Virus record (IMG/VR): IMGVR_UViG_3300010160_000214
Coordinates: 1-24,548 of that record
Strand: one strand, 5' to 3'
DNA from: a virus
DNA length: 24,548 nt
Notes under the pieces: model-generated
Told to the model about the DNA's origin: nothing
Seen by the model: the letters and a program-made list of their open reading frames with translations, nothing else
Database searches by the model: none
Part shown: in pieces, positions 7,568 to 15,128 of the stretch
Layout: every line of letters begins with the position of its first letter
How positions within the stretch are numbered: position 1 is the first letter of the stretch
Position numbers and translations under genes: made by a program

Positions 7568-8308
7568 CTACGCGTAGGGATCGGTAATGGGTTGACCGCC
7601 GGGCGCGGGGATTGCGGGGGCCCGGCCATAATTACCGTAGAACCGGCCTAGCGCATTGGCGCCGCCACTAAACGCCGAACTACGCATCCCCGCGCCGGCC
7701 ATCGCTGCGTTGCCTTGGTTGGCGGCGTCGTTCATATAGGCGTTGCCAATATTACCCGCCATGTTTGCGCCCGCCACGCCAACCTGATTTGCCGCCGTTT
7801 GACCCGTTCCAGATACGCCCGAAAGACGGTTAAACAAGGAATTGCGCTCACCCGCGTTGGCGTTAAAACCGGTTGTGTAGCGGTTAAACGCGTTTTGGTA
7901 TTCTTGGCTACCCAGGTCTTGCCCATAGCGTTGAACACCCTTAAGCGTTGCACCCGACAACAGACCGCCACGACTGGCCGCACTACGGTCCAATGCCTTG
8001 ACACCTTCCGACATACGGAACGCGGTGCCCGGATCGGCATTTTGGTCGTATTGAAAATCAAACGGTGTAGTTGTACCAAACTCACCACCCGCCGCAACAC
8101 CCGCGCCTAGCCTGTTGACCGCGCCGGTGCCGGCAGCAAGATACGGTGCTTGGTCAGCGCGGGTTTGATCGTATTGCCGGCGCTGTTCGGCAATGGATGC
8201 CATAGTTGCTTCAGCCGACTTGTCTGCCGCATCTTTGGCGGCTTTATTGCCAAAATACCCGCTGACTAACCCCGTGCCTACTACAGCTCCTGCGACCCAA
8301 AAAGTCAT
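7568..8308 (-). CDS. DNA ejection protein, P22 gp7-like (often named DNA transfer protein), 246 aa
   Basis: The N-terminal hydrophobic Gly/Ala/Val segment (residues 3-19) contains the small-residue pattern VAGAVVGTGLVSGYFG. A charged helix follows with AEQRRQYDQTRADQAPYLAAG (about 38-58), a motif I know from many phage proteins named DNA transfer protein. The C-terminal half is low-complexity Gly/Asn/Ala. Size is close to P22 gp7 (about 229 aa). It is the first of the three ejection proteins and overlaps the cupin-like gene upstream by ATGA. It is expected to be packaged in the head and released first on ejection. Confidence 0.82.
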   Translation of the reverse strand: MTFWVAGAVVGTGLVSGYFGNKAAKDAADKSAEATMASIAEQRRQYDQTRADQAPYLAAGTGAVNRLGAGVAAGGEFGTTTPFDFQYDQNADPGTAFRMSEGVKALDRSAASRGGLLSGATLKGVQRYGQDLGSQEYQNAFNRYTTGFNANAGERNSLFNRLSGVSGTGQTAANQVGVAGANMAGNIGNAYMNDAANQGNAAMAGAGMRSSAFSGGANALGRFYGNYGRAPAIPAPGGQPITDPYA

Positions 8309-8736
8309 GGTAAAACTCCTTTAACAGTATTTCCTGCCAAATACATTGTATTTGGGTCGGTTTCTACCAATTCCGTTTCGGCGTCCTCAATGGTAGCTGA
8401 ATCCGTGCGATGGAAGGTTACGCAAAGGGCATCTGTTTCGGCATACACGGCGCGTTTTGTTCCGGGCATACTGCTCAATACGCAAGGGCCTGTAATACTC
8501 CGCACACCGTCATCCGTTGTTACGCTTACCGTGCCATACATGACGACGTAAAAATGTTCTTTTTTATGAACTTTTCCAATAACTAAAACGCCCGCCGGTC
8601 GCCAAACTTCACGGCAATACATGCCCCCGTGAAAAGTATGTTTTGTTTGCGGTTCGTATTGCGGCAGCTTTGAAACCTCAAACTGTAGTTTTTCTACGCG
8701 CTGTTGCATACCGTCATGTTTGGCTACGGCTTCCAC
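8305..8736 (-). CDS. Cupin-like protein in the virion operon, 143 aa
   Basis: After a short helical N-terminus (1-25), residues about 33-112 read as a small beta-barrel. It includes GKVHKKEHFYVVMYGTVSVTTDDG, with H57, E60 and H61 as candidate metal ligands, a turn at SSMPGTKRAVYAE and a late FHRT (H109). This is a cupin-type pattern; metal binding is inferred. Similar cupin-like proteins occur among structural genes of other podoviruses and marine phages, with no established role. It could be a virion component or a modifying enzyme. The start is GTG at 8736 in a TAGTG overlap with the preceding stop; the in-frame ATG at codon 10 is an alternative. Confidence 0.75.
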   Translation of the reverse strand: MEAVAKHDGMQQRVEKLQFEVSKLPQYEPQTKHTFHGGMYCREVWRPAGVLVIGKVHKKEHFYVVMYGTVSVTTDDGVRSITGPCVLSSMPGTKRAVYAETDALCVTFHRTDSATIEDAETELVETDPNTMYLAGNTVKGVLP

Positions 8737-9071
8737 TACGACACCTCCCGCCCGGAAGCGCGAATGTTGATCGCGCTGGCCGCACCCGCGATGGTGGAGA
8801 TAAACCCGCCGGCTACCAGCACCTGGCCGACAATCTCAGGGAAAGTATATACCTCCGCAGCCGCTAGCGTCTTGGTCTTGGTAATCAGGTTCTGGTTGCC
8901 CGTCGTGTCGCCCGAGGTAACTATATTGACGCTCAACGCCGCCGGGCTGGCGCTGTAGTTGGTTGCGGTAAACTTGTCGATAATCGTGGTGACGTTCGAC
9001 GCCGTATACTGCGTGGTCTGGATTGACTCGGCAGTTTTGGCGGGGATTAGCACTTTTACGGTAACGGTCAT
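8736..9071 (-). CDS. Small beta-rich virion-associated protein, 111 aa
   Basis: Thr/Ser/Val/Ala-rich protein without charged clusters, beginning MTVTVKVLIPAKTAES and predicted to be mostly beta strand. The middle (TATNYSASPAALSVNIVTSGD and the following strand) has the feel of a small beta-sandwich like those decorating phage heads or tails. No cysteine, signal peptide or membrane helix. It starts three bases after the stop of the fibre/needle-like gene and runs into the cupin gene with a one-base overlap. The position among tail-tube and ejection genes makes a structural role likely, but I do not recognise a named family. Confidence 0.75.
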   Translation of the reverse strand: MTVTVKVLIPAKTAESIQTTQYTASNVTTIIDKFTATNYSASPAALSVNIVTSGDTTGNQNLITKTKTLAAAEVYTFPEIVGQVLVAGGFISTIAGAASAINIRASGREVS

Positions 9072-9074
9072 GAC

Positions 9075-9752
9075 CTATTCCAGAAGTAGGATGTTGTTCG
9101 GCGCGGCTTGCATAATGACCCAATTAGTGCCGTCGGACACCAGTGTTGCCCAATTTCCGATTGCGTTTACCAGAATGGCCGTGCCAGCGGTTGTGCTGTC
9201 GATAGGCACAATGTTGCTGGTTGCCGACACCACCGTTTGCGCCTGCATATTCTTGACCGTAATATACCGACCAGGCCAAGCTGACGCGGCAGGGAAAGTC
9301 AACGTGAACGTCGAACCCGTCTTGTTGTTGATAATCCACGTGTCCGTTCCCGTAATCGTGTAGTCGGCGGTTTTGGTCAGGACGGTAGACAGAGGAACGT
9401 AATCGGTATTGGCAACCGCCGCCGAGATCGCCGTGCCATTACCCTTCAGCACGCCGGTGACGGTCGTCGAGAGCGTGATTGCCGGCGTGGTGGTATCGGT
9501 GGCTACGGTGCCCGCAAAGCCATTGGCTGACACCACAGACACGTTAGTTACGGTGCCGCCGGTGACGCTGCTGATAGGCTGCGCGGGTGGCCCTAATTGC
9601 AGTTCGTCAAGCGTGGTCGCGTTGCTACCGCTGCCGGTCAGGACAAACATATTGAGAAAAAACCGATACCACTCCCGCGCCATTAGGCCGGTGCGCTCAT
9701 CAACGAACGGCACCCGAGGCGCGGGAATATTGGTTATGTTAAGTTCGGACAT
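9075..9752 (-). CDS. Tail fibre/needle-like protein in the gp26 position, 225 aa
   Basis: Residues 1-40 hold a conserved attachment-type motif, NIPAPRVPFVDERTGLMAREWYRFF, seen at the N-terminus of various short-tailed phage tail proteins. The rest is Thr/Val/Ala-rich beta structure with fibre-type segments such as GVLKGNGTAISAAVANTDYV (about 100-119) and a C-terminal globular beta part ending APNNILLLE. In P22 the gene after gp10 is the gp26 needle (233 aa), a long trimeric coiled coil. Length and place agree here but no coiled coil is visible, so it may be a fibre or a tail-tip protein replacing the needle. Starts directly at the gp10-like gene's stop. Confidence 0.75.
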   Translation of the reverse strand: MSELNITNIPAPRVPFVDERTGLMAREWYRFFLNMFVLTGSGSNATTLDELQLGPPAQPISSVTGGTVTNVSVVSANGFAGTVATDTTTPAITLSTTVTGVLKGNGTAISAAVANTDYVPLSTVLTKTADYTITGTDTWIINNKTGSTFTLTFPAASAWPGRYITVKNMQAQTVVSATSNIVPIDSTTAGTAILVNAIGNWATLVSDGTNWVIMQAAPNNILLLE

Positions 9753-11284
9753 TAGCTGCTCGTTGGGGTGACGAACAGTTCAGCACCTACAATGGCAATC
9801 TTGACCGGATCGGTGCCGGACACTTCATACACCCGATCACGAATCTTCTCGGTCATGCCGAGCCGGCGCCAGATGGTGCGAAAGCCGTAAACGCCAATCC
9901 GGCCCATTGAGTTCCAGTGTTCGTTTGACCAAGTATGCCCCGCGTCATCTGACCAACGCAGCATGACCTGGGGGTCGTAACCGGCGGTTGCAAGAAACCC
10001 ATTGGTGACTAAATAGTCGTCAGATTCCGTTATAAGGTATAGCCCCGCTTCGGTTAGTATTTGTTTAGTTTCGATGCCTGGGGTTTGAGCAAGGCCAACA
10101 CCCGTTTCAGCGTCAAGTTGCAAGCTGTGGTGCGCGCTGCGCCTAAGGTTATTCTGGCCGGCGGGCAATGCGCGCCACGACCGCAACCATTTTTGCGTTT
10201 GGGTATCGTCAGCGTAAACGTCAAGGTCAAAGGCGTATAGACGCCCATCTTCGTAGTCTCCCACCACAATCTCGTCATTGAACGACATTTGGCAGTTGCT
10301 GCGATGACGAGCAAATTGCCCGTTTTCAAACGCGGCGCGTTCATGCCACAGTTGCGTGGACACGTCGTAAACCCATGTTGCCTCGGCAGAAGGAAATATC
10401 AGCACATAGAACGGGTGCCCGTCCTGTTGGTAGGTGTAGCCGATTGCGTCGGTGATATTGCCGTAGCTTTGGATGGCGTATTCAACCGCGTTGGTGGATA
10501 TCCGCGCGGGCGTGTAGCCGTTGGCGCGGTAGACAATGCCACGGCCTCGGGCATCCGACCCTAGCCAGAACACGCTGTTGTCCAGCTTGGCTACCGAATA
10601 CGCAGCTTCACAGCCGACCTCCATAAATGCGCCTTGAATCCGCGCCATCGGAAAGTCCGGCGTGCCGGCGTCATACCAAACCTCAACACTGGTGCTGCCA
10701 AACAAAAATATCTCGCGGTGGTCTACAATCAAGGCTACCACGTTGTCGGGGTAACCTTCCGCGCTGGCAAAATCTAACGGGTCAACAGCGGTGCCGTCTA
10801 GCAAGCTAGTTACCCAAAACTTTTGCGAATTGGGTTCGTTGAACACGAAGTAACCGTCAAGGTAACTGACCGAGCCGGCACCGGGGAAATCGTCGTCCGT
10901 AATTTCGGCAAACACCGCTGTCGAGGTGTTGTAGATGTAACTCAACGGATTACAGGCAATAAATATCTGCGTGCCGTTGTCGGCCATGCTGACCGGACCG
11001 CTGCCGGTTACGGTGCCGAGCAGGGTGATAACCCAATCGGTAGTCAGGCTGTAGAACTTATCGTCGGACACCACATAGGCAACACCGTTGGTCACCCACA
11101 GCCCGCGAATAGGCCCGGCGCCAACGGTTGTGATTAGACGCAAGCCGGGGCACCGCAGCAGAAAGCCCGCTTCTTTCCCGCCGCTGCCATCCGGCACCGC
11201 TTCGGGAAACAAGTTGACCATACGGTTATCGGCAGCGTTGACCGACCGGGCTACGTAGCTGCCACCTAAGATGGGTGATTTCAC
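9752..11284 (-). CDS. P22 gp10-like packaged DNA stabilisation / tail hub protein, 510 aa
   Basis: The N-terminus KSPILGGSYVARSVNAADNR then NLFPEAVPDG, and the CPGLRLI motif, are characteristic of the P22 gp10 head-closure family. A series of beta repeats follows (for example GPIRGLWVTNGVAYVVSDD), consistent with a propeller-like tail hub. Slightly longer than P22 gp10 (472 aa). It would plug the portal below the gp4-like ring and hold the fibres and needle. The start is a GTG immediately after the gp4-like stop, with no gap, so initiation is probably coupled. Confidence 0.93.
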   Translation of the reverse strand: MKSPILGGSYVARSVNAADNRMVNLFPEAVPDGSGGKEAGFLLRCPGLRLITTVGAGPIRGLWVTNGVAYVVSDDKFYSLTTDWVITLLGTVTGSGPVSMADNGTQIFIACNPLSYIYNTSTAVFAEITDDDFPGAGSVSYLDGYFVFNEPNSQKFWVTSLLDGTAVDPLDFASAEGYPDNVVALIVDHREIFLFGSTSVEVWYDAGTPDFPMARIQGAFMEVGCEAAYSVAKLDNSVFWLGSDARGRGIVYRANGYTPARISTNAVEYAIQSYGNITDAIGYTYQQDGHPFYVLIFPSAEATWVYDVSTQLWHERAAFENGQFARHRSNCQMSFNDEIVVGDYEDGRLYAFDLDVYADDTQTQKWLRSWRALPAGQNNLRRSAHHSLQLDAETGVGLAQTPGIETKQILTEAGLYLITESDDYLVTNGFLATAGYDPQVMLRWSDDAGHTWSNEHWNSMGRIGVYGFRTIWRRLGMTEKIRDRVYEVSGTDPVKIAIVGAELFVTPTSS

Positions 11285-11998
11285 TTAATAATTGCCGCTA
11301 AAAATATTGAACCGTTGGCGAGTTGCTACAATACTATACGGCAGGCTCATCACATCGTCGGGGTTATTGATCCGCTTGATATTGCGCTTGCTACTCATCG
11401 CAATCCGTTGCACTTGGGGCGGCGGCTCAACGCCAAACTCGGCAGCAATCTCGCAGGCTAGGTTAAACCGAAACGCCCGCAGATAGCCTGGCGGAATCAC
11501 TAAGTCCGTTATCAGCGTAGCCGGCTCAACCAATTCGGTGACGCTAATGAAATGCCACTCCAACGCCTTAGTCGGCACCGGGTAGATATACATATTGATG
11601 TTCGGCATATCCATGTTGATCCACAATACTTGCGGATATGTCGAGGTGACGGTCTTAACTGCAATACCGTCATACTGCTGCTGATTGATAATCTTGATGC
11701 CAAAGCTGATGTTGTTTGACGGATCGCGGAAGTAAGTTGAATCGTCTACTTGCACTGGGCGGTTGCCCACAAAATCGCCAGTGGGTCCAAGAGTCCGTGA
11801 GATAAGACCCTGCGTCCACGTAAACACTTGGTCTTGCGTTGAAAATACAGACAAACGTTCAGACGACCAGCTATCCAACATCTGGTTCATCGCGGTCAAG
11901 GCATCTTGCGAAGTCGCTGCCGATGGCGTTTCGCCTTCGGCCAATTGACCAATTAGCCGCAACGCGCCATTGATCTGATCGCCAGCCGTGGTCGTCAT
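11285..11998 (-). CDS. P22 gp4-like tail accessory / head-closure protein, 237 aa
   Basis: The N-terminal helical part, with ALRLIGQLAEGETPSAA followed by DALTAMNQMLDSWSSERLSVF, is the standard start of the P22 gp4 (portal-adaptor) family in short-tailed phages. The C-terminal part contains the conserved LPPGYLRA-like segment (here VIPPGYLRAFRFNLACEIAAE). The family binds beneath the portal as a dodecameric ring and is required for gp10 addition. Longer than P22 gp4 (166 aa), as usual in distant relatives. It overlaps the mini-protein gene upstream by ATGA (11995-11998). Confidence 0.92.
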   Translation of the reverse strand: MTTTAGDQINGALRLIGQLAEGETPSAATSQDALTAMNQMLDSWSSERLSVFSTQDQVFTWTQGLISRTLGPTGDFVGNRPVQVDDSTYFRDPSNNISFGIKIINQQQYDGIAVKTVTSTYPQVLWINMDMPNINMYIYPVPTKALEWHFISVTELVEPATLITDLVIPPGYLRAFRFNLACEIAAEFGVEPPPQVQRIAMSSKRNIKRINNPDDVMSLPYSIVATRQRFNIFSGNY

Positions 11999-12183
11999 GC
12001 CGCAAGCTCCTTACGCGGGCGCCCGCGAGGTTTTGCCAATTCGTTTACCGATTCGGGCAGCGAAGGGCGCAACAACGCACCAACGTCGTAGCGTTCCCAC
12101 CCGTTCGTTTCGTCGCATACCGCTTCGGCCTCGGCAATCGCAACCTTACTGCCGTGAATAGGGTGCCGCAGGTAAATGACCAT
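11995..12183 (-). CDS. Small protein with AT-hook-like RGRPRK tail, 62 aa
   Basis: Begins MVIYLRHPIHGSKVAIAEAEA, contains DETNGWERYDVG, and ends with a basic KPRGRPRKELAA tail. RGRPRK (residues 53-58) is an exact AT-hook core, a minor-groove DNA-binding motif, though in so small a head-operon protein it may bind packaged DNA or simply be a basic tail. Similar short proteins lie beside head genes in many short-tailed phages. A good AGGGG ribosome binding site (12189-12193) precedes the ATG, just after a terminator-like hairpin, so this is the first gene of the read-through part of the operon. Confidence 0.78.
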   Translation of the reverse strand: MVIYLRHPIHGSKVAIAEAEAVCDETNGWERYDVGALLRPSLPESVNELAKPRGRPRKELAA

Positions 12184-12191
12184 AATATCCC

Positions 12192-12227
12192 CTAAAAACC
12201 ACCTCGCGGCTGTTACACCGCGAGGTG
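12192..12227 (-). terminator. Rho-independent terminator / attenuator, leftward
   Basis: A perfect 10-bp inverted repeat pairs 12200-12209 with 12218-12227 (CACCTCGCGG / CCGCGAGGTG), with an 8-base loop. Read leftward it is followed by GTTTTTAG. It lies between the 140-residue accessory gene and the AT-hook-like gene in the middle of the late operon. It would therefore reduce rather than end transcription of the tail and lysis genes unless an antiterminator acts. Confidence 0.8.
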
Positions 12228-12234
12228 TTGTTAC

Positions 12235-12657
12235 TTAAGCTACCCGGTAAACGGAATACGCTGCCGTGCCGGTTTTGCGGAACAGAAACTGTGCCGCGCC
12301 ACCCACGCCAGCCGCACTGCCGGTAATAGCAACCAAAAGGTTACCCACCGAAGTGATGCCAGTGCCAACTACAAAGGTAAGAACACCAGACGAAGTGCCA
12401 AGATTAACCACGTTCAACAGAAAACAGCTATTGGTTTTAAGGTTGGTCATTGTTGCGTCAATCAAAGCCGCCGTAGGCAGCGTGTAAGACGCTGCGGTAG
12501 CGGTCGGATCGCACACCAAAAGCCCACCAGTGACTTGAGCAACAGACAGCGTTGCGGTTGCAGTTGCCGTTTGCGGTGCCGCTTGGGTTTCCATTACCTG
12601 CTCGTTAAGATTGCCATCGGTGTATTGATAGCCGCCACCAACTGAAGGAAGTGCCAT
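12235..12657 (-). CDS. Beta-rich capsid accessory protein, 140 aa (possible decoration protein)
   Basis: Thr/Ala/Val/Gly-rich, few charged residues, with an N-terminal MALPSVGGGYQYTDGNLNE followed by predicted beta strands (TLSVAQVTGGLLVCDPTATAASYTLPT and beyond) and a C-terminal FRKTGTAAYSVYRV strand. It follows the coat gene with its own AGGAG ribosome binding site and is bounded on both sides by hairpins, implying expression at coat-like levels. That suits a head decoration or fibre-like surface protein. The central GTSSGVLTFVVGTG type of segment resembles the globular parts of the phage's fibre proteins. I know no firm family name. Confidence 0.75.
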   Translation of the reverse strand: MALPSVGGGYQYTDGNLNEQVMETQAAPQTATATATLSVAQVTGGLLVCDPTATAASYTLPTAALIDATMTNLKTNSCFLLNVVNLGTSSGVLTFVVGTGITSVGNLLVAITGSAAGVGGAAQFLFRKTGTAAYSVYRVA

Positions 12658-12683
12658 GATTGTTTCTCCTAAAAATTAAGATG

Positions 12684-12702
12684 CCCCCGCACCAGGCGGG
12701 GG
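12684..12702 (-). terminator. GC-rich hairpin after the coat gene (weak terminator or processing site)
   Basis: CCCCCGC (12684-12690) pairs with GCGGGGG (12696-12702) around a 5-base loop, 8 bases after the coat stop. Read leftward a T run (ATTTTTAG) begins several bases after the stem, too far for a strong intrinsic terminator. It may instead stabilise the 3' end of coat mRNA. Confidence 0.5.
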
Positions 12703-12710
12703 TAGTTTTA

Positions 12711-13919
12711 TCAACCCCAGATACGGCAAGCCATCGCCGGGCGAATGGTTGAGAAGCCATACAGCACGTCAACACGGCAAGGCATACGGTCGTTGTTGAT
12801 ATCGTACTGACGCACGATACGCATCGAAATACCGTTATGCACTTGGCGAGAGGCCATATCAACACCTTGCGGCAGCAAGAGGTCAGCCGTAGCCAGCGTG
12901 ATCGCGTTCTTGTGATATACCAAGTTTTGCGGATACACGGTGGACGCGGTGCCCAAGAACGTCAGCGCAGCCGACGCAGCCGGGAACGCGTCAACCGTAG
13001 CCAACGCGTTAGTCGCGGTGTACATCGGGGGCTGGAACGCAATAGTAGCCGAGGTGCTGGTCAAGGTCTGATCGGCAGTCACGACAAACTGTTGCAGGCT
13101 ACCCGTGCTAAGACGGGTTTGCGGGTTGACCGCGTAAACGGCAGCGATGGTAAAAATATCGCCTTGTTTGATGGTCTTGGTGCCGCTGGTGTACGTAATA
13201 TCCAGCGTCGTCGCACCTTGAGTTGCAGGCACGGTGGACGCGCAGATCGGCGCAACCGGAAGGCTACCGACGGTGTGGTTGACAATCGACTGCGACATAT
13301 TGATTTCGTCGTAGCCGAGAACACCCTCACCCATCATGCCGGTCTTGAACTGGCGGGAAATCGTGCCCGTCGGGTTGAAGAAACCAGTCATGCCGTTGAC
13401 CAGCGCAGCGTTAGCCGCCGGGTTAACGGTCGCGTAACGCGGCGACATTGGCGCAGCAAATTCGCTCAGCTTCTGTTGCGCTTGCAACAGCACAAGCGAA
13501 GTAGCCGGCGTCGTGCCCGGAGTGCCAACAGACGAGTAAATCGACTTGTAGGCGTTAGCAACGTCAGCGTCCACACTAGCCGCCAATTGGCTGATACGCG
13601 GTTTCAAGACACGTTCCGCGAAATCGTCCAACTGCATCGTCAGTTCGGCAGACGTAAAGTTAATGCCGATGTGCTTCTGGCTGGAAACCGTCAGCGTGGT
13701 GTATTGCTCGTTGTCGTCCTGAACTTGCAGGGCGGCGCCGTCCGTCACCAGCGCGCGATCCGGCAGACGAATCCGCAGGGTCGAACCGATCTTGGCGCCT
13801 TCGACGGCAAAGCTGTCATCGTATTCTTTGTTGCAGTTGCGGGAAATTACCAGGTTGTTCTCCAGAATTTCCAGAGATTTCCTCGTAATCATATCAATGG
13901 TAAGCAGGCTGTTAGCCAT
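12711..13919 (-). CDS. Major capsid protein, P22 gp5-like coat, 402 aa
   Basis: The N-terminus MANSLLTIDMITRKSLEILE, the DDSFA segment and KIGSTLRIRLP match the P22 coat protein family. Its HK97 fold forms the icosahedral shell around the scaffold. Length is close to P22 gp5 (430 aa). Further conserved features include the SSQKHIGINFTSAELT stretch (about residues 80-95) and the long spine-helix region LDDFAERVLKPRISQLAASVDADVA. An AGGAG ribosome binding site sits 9 bases before the ATG. Scaffold lies 21 bases upstream and a strong hairpin follows the stop, consistent with high expression. Confidence 0.95.
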   Translation of the reverse strand: MANSLLTIDMITRKSLEILENNLVISRNCNKEYDDSFAVEGAKIGSTLRIRLPDRALVTDGAALQVQDDNEQYTTLTVSSQKHIGINFTSAELTMQLDDFAERVLKPRISQLAASVDADVANAYKSIYSSVGTPGTTPATSLVLLQAQQKLSEFAAPMSPRYATVNPAANAALVNGMTGFFNPTGTISRQFKTGMMGEGVLGYDEINMSQSIVNHTVGSLPVAPICASTVPATQGATTLDITYTSGTKTIKQGDIFTIAAVYAVNPQTRLSTGSLQQFVVTADQTLTSTSATIAFQPPMYTATNALATVDAFPAASAALTFLGTASTVYPQNLVYHKNAITLATADLLLPQGVDMASRQVHNGISMRIVRQYDINNDRMPCRVDVLYGFSTIRPAMACRIWG

Positions 13920-13940
13920 GAATGAAACTCCTAAAAAGTA

Positions 13941-14723
13941 TTAACGGTGGCCCTTAGACTCCTGCTTTTTCATCTGACGTAACCGTTCAGCTTCAATCCA
14001 CTGGCTTGTACTCATAGTTTTTATTGAGCGTGGGTCAGTAGTATCAAAATTGGTCGATCCCCCATTTCGGGGTGTGACAGGTGAAATCGGCGCAGATGCC
14101 TTCGAGGTTTGTTTAGTTACCGGCTCAGAAGCAACTTTTGCTTCCAAACGTCCTATTTCTTTTGCTTGCAAAAACGGTGCTAGTCGGGCAATACGATCAG
14201 CTTCTTTCGGATTGGTGCCTAGATAGTATGCAATATCCGGCCCGTTGTCCGATGCTTGAATTGTTTGCGCCATCACGTCGGTGATTGGTAGCTTGGGGTT
14301 ATACGCGACCTGTTCAAAGTCCTCGTATTTATCCCGCGCCGCTTCTTCCTTGTCGTGATAACCGCCAAGCAATTCTTGCTGCTGCTTTGCAAACTGCTGC
14401 TGCTGGACAATCTGTTGCGCCTTGGAAGTCGTCAATGCTTCAACGTATTCGTCGGTCGTAGCAAACTGATCTTGCCGCACTTGCTCTACAGGAACTGGCT
14501 TTGGTGCTTCGGCTTGTTTCTGTTCGCGTTCCCACTTGCGCTGTTCTCGTGCAAGCCGCTTACCGATGGCCGCGTCCAAATCCTCCTGGGTAAATACCTT
14601 TGGAGTTTCTTTCGGCTCACCTTCGGGTGCTTCTACTGCTTCCGGCGCATTTACTACGGGTTCAGGCGCAGCCGTTGCGTCCTGTTCCGGCGCGGGCACT
14701 TCCGCTATTACTTCGTCAGACAT
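13941..14723 (-). CDS. Scaffolding protein, 260 aa
   Basis: Acidic Pro/Ala/Glu-rich N-terminus (1-45), a VFTQEDLDAAIGKRLARE helix, then Gln- and Lys-rich coiled coil (60-125) and a basic C-terminus (QMKKQESKGHR). This is the general plan of P22-like scaffolds, whose basic C-terminal helices contact the coat protein; P22 gp8 is about 303 aa. It directly precedes the coat gene. It directs procapsid assembly and portal incorporation and leaves on packaging. Its AAGGAA ribosome binding site lies inside a potential hairpin (14729-14742). Confidence 0.88.
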   Translation of the reverse strand: MSDEVIAEVPAPEQDATAAPEPVVNAPEAVEAPEGEPKETPKVFTQEDLDAAIGKRLAREQRKWEREQKQAEAPKPVPVEQVRQDQFATTDEYVEALTTSKAQQIVQQQQFAKQQQELLGGYHDKEEAARDKYEDFEQVAYNPKLPITDVMAQTIQASDNGPDIAYYLGTNPKEADRIARLAPFLQAKEIGRLEAKVASEPVTKQTSKASAPISPVTPRNGGSTNFDTTDPRSIKTMSTSQWIEAERLRQMKKQESKGHR

Positions 14724-14728
14724 GGCTC

Positions 14729-14761
14729 GATTCCTTGGAATCCCCAGTGAAACCTCACTGG
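14729..14761 (-). promoter_or_regulatory. Two hairpins over the scaffold gene's ribosome binding site
   Basis: The first repeat is GATTCC-TT-GGAATC (14729-14742), which contains the AAGGAA Shine-Dalgarno sequence of the scaffold gene when read leftward. Next to it is a perfect 7-bp stem with a 4-base loop, CCAGTGA/TCACTGG (14744-14750 with 14755-14761). The first could mask the ribosome binding site; the second has no T run and is more likely an RNA-processing or stability element than a terminator. Confidence 0.45.
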
Positions 14762-14771
14762 TAAGGTTTGG

Positions 14772-15128
14772 TTATTTACGTTCAATCCAATTCAGTGTGG
14801 CTTCATCCCACGCATACATTTTGCCATCAGTAGGCATCGGGGTGGGAGATTCCCATCGGCAAGTTTGCTCGTTCAACAACCACGACGGATACGGAGTTGG
14901 CGCAATGAAAGCGTCCCGTGCTGCGTCAAAGGTGTAGCCGATACCCGCGTAGTTCTTTCGCATATTGCCATGATAACTAGTCTGCTTCCAGTCACCGCCC
15001 AGCAAACGCTCACAGAACGCAGCGCCTATATGCTCTAGTTCAACGCCTTCTGCGTTTGCAGTATCCGCATTGCCGACCACGATCACTTGAGTGACCAAGC
15101 CGTTTTTAATTTGTGCAAAGTGTGCCAT
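14772..15128 (-). CDS. Small conserved tail-fibre-associated protein, 118 aa
   Basis: The start ATG at 15128 (MAHFAQIKNGLVTQVIVV) is preferred over an in-frame upstream start because it forms a TAATG overlap with the glycine-rich gene's stop. Conserved segments KNYAGIGYTFDAARDAFIAP (about 69-88) and YPSWLLNE...CRWESPTPMPTDGKMYAWDEATLNWIE closely resemble a small protein family I know from marine T4-like and podoviral phages, with no established role. Trp/Tyr/Pro-rich beta composition and its position after three fibre genes suggest a fibre-tip or fibre-assembly factor. Confidence 0.78.
   Translation of the reverse strand: MAHFAQIKNGLVTQVIVVGNADTANAEGVELEHIGAAFCERLLGGDWKQTSYHGNMRKNYAGIGYTFDAARDAFIAPTPYPSWLLNEQTCRWESPTPMPTDGKMYAWDEATLNWIERK

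Noticed and set aside
12837-13925. A 362-codon plus-strand open frame opposite the coat gene
   Set aside because: Arg/Asn/Gln-rich composition typical of an antisense frame, and it mirrors the well-identified coat protein.
14355-14470. CTG/TTG-rich run that could be a trinucleotide repeat
   Set aside because: It encodes the scaffold's glutamine-rich coiled coil; the run is irregular and needs no separate explanation.
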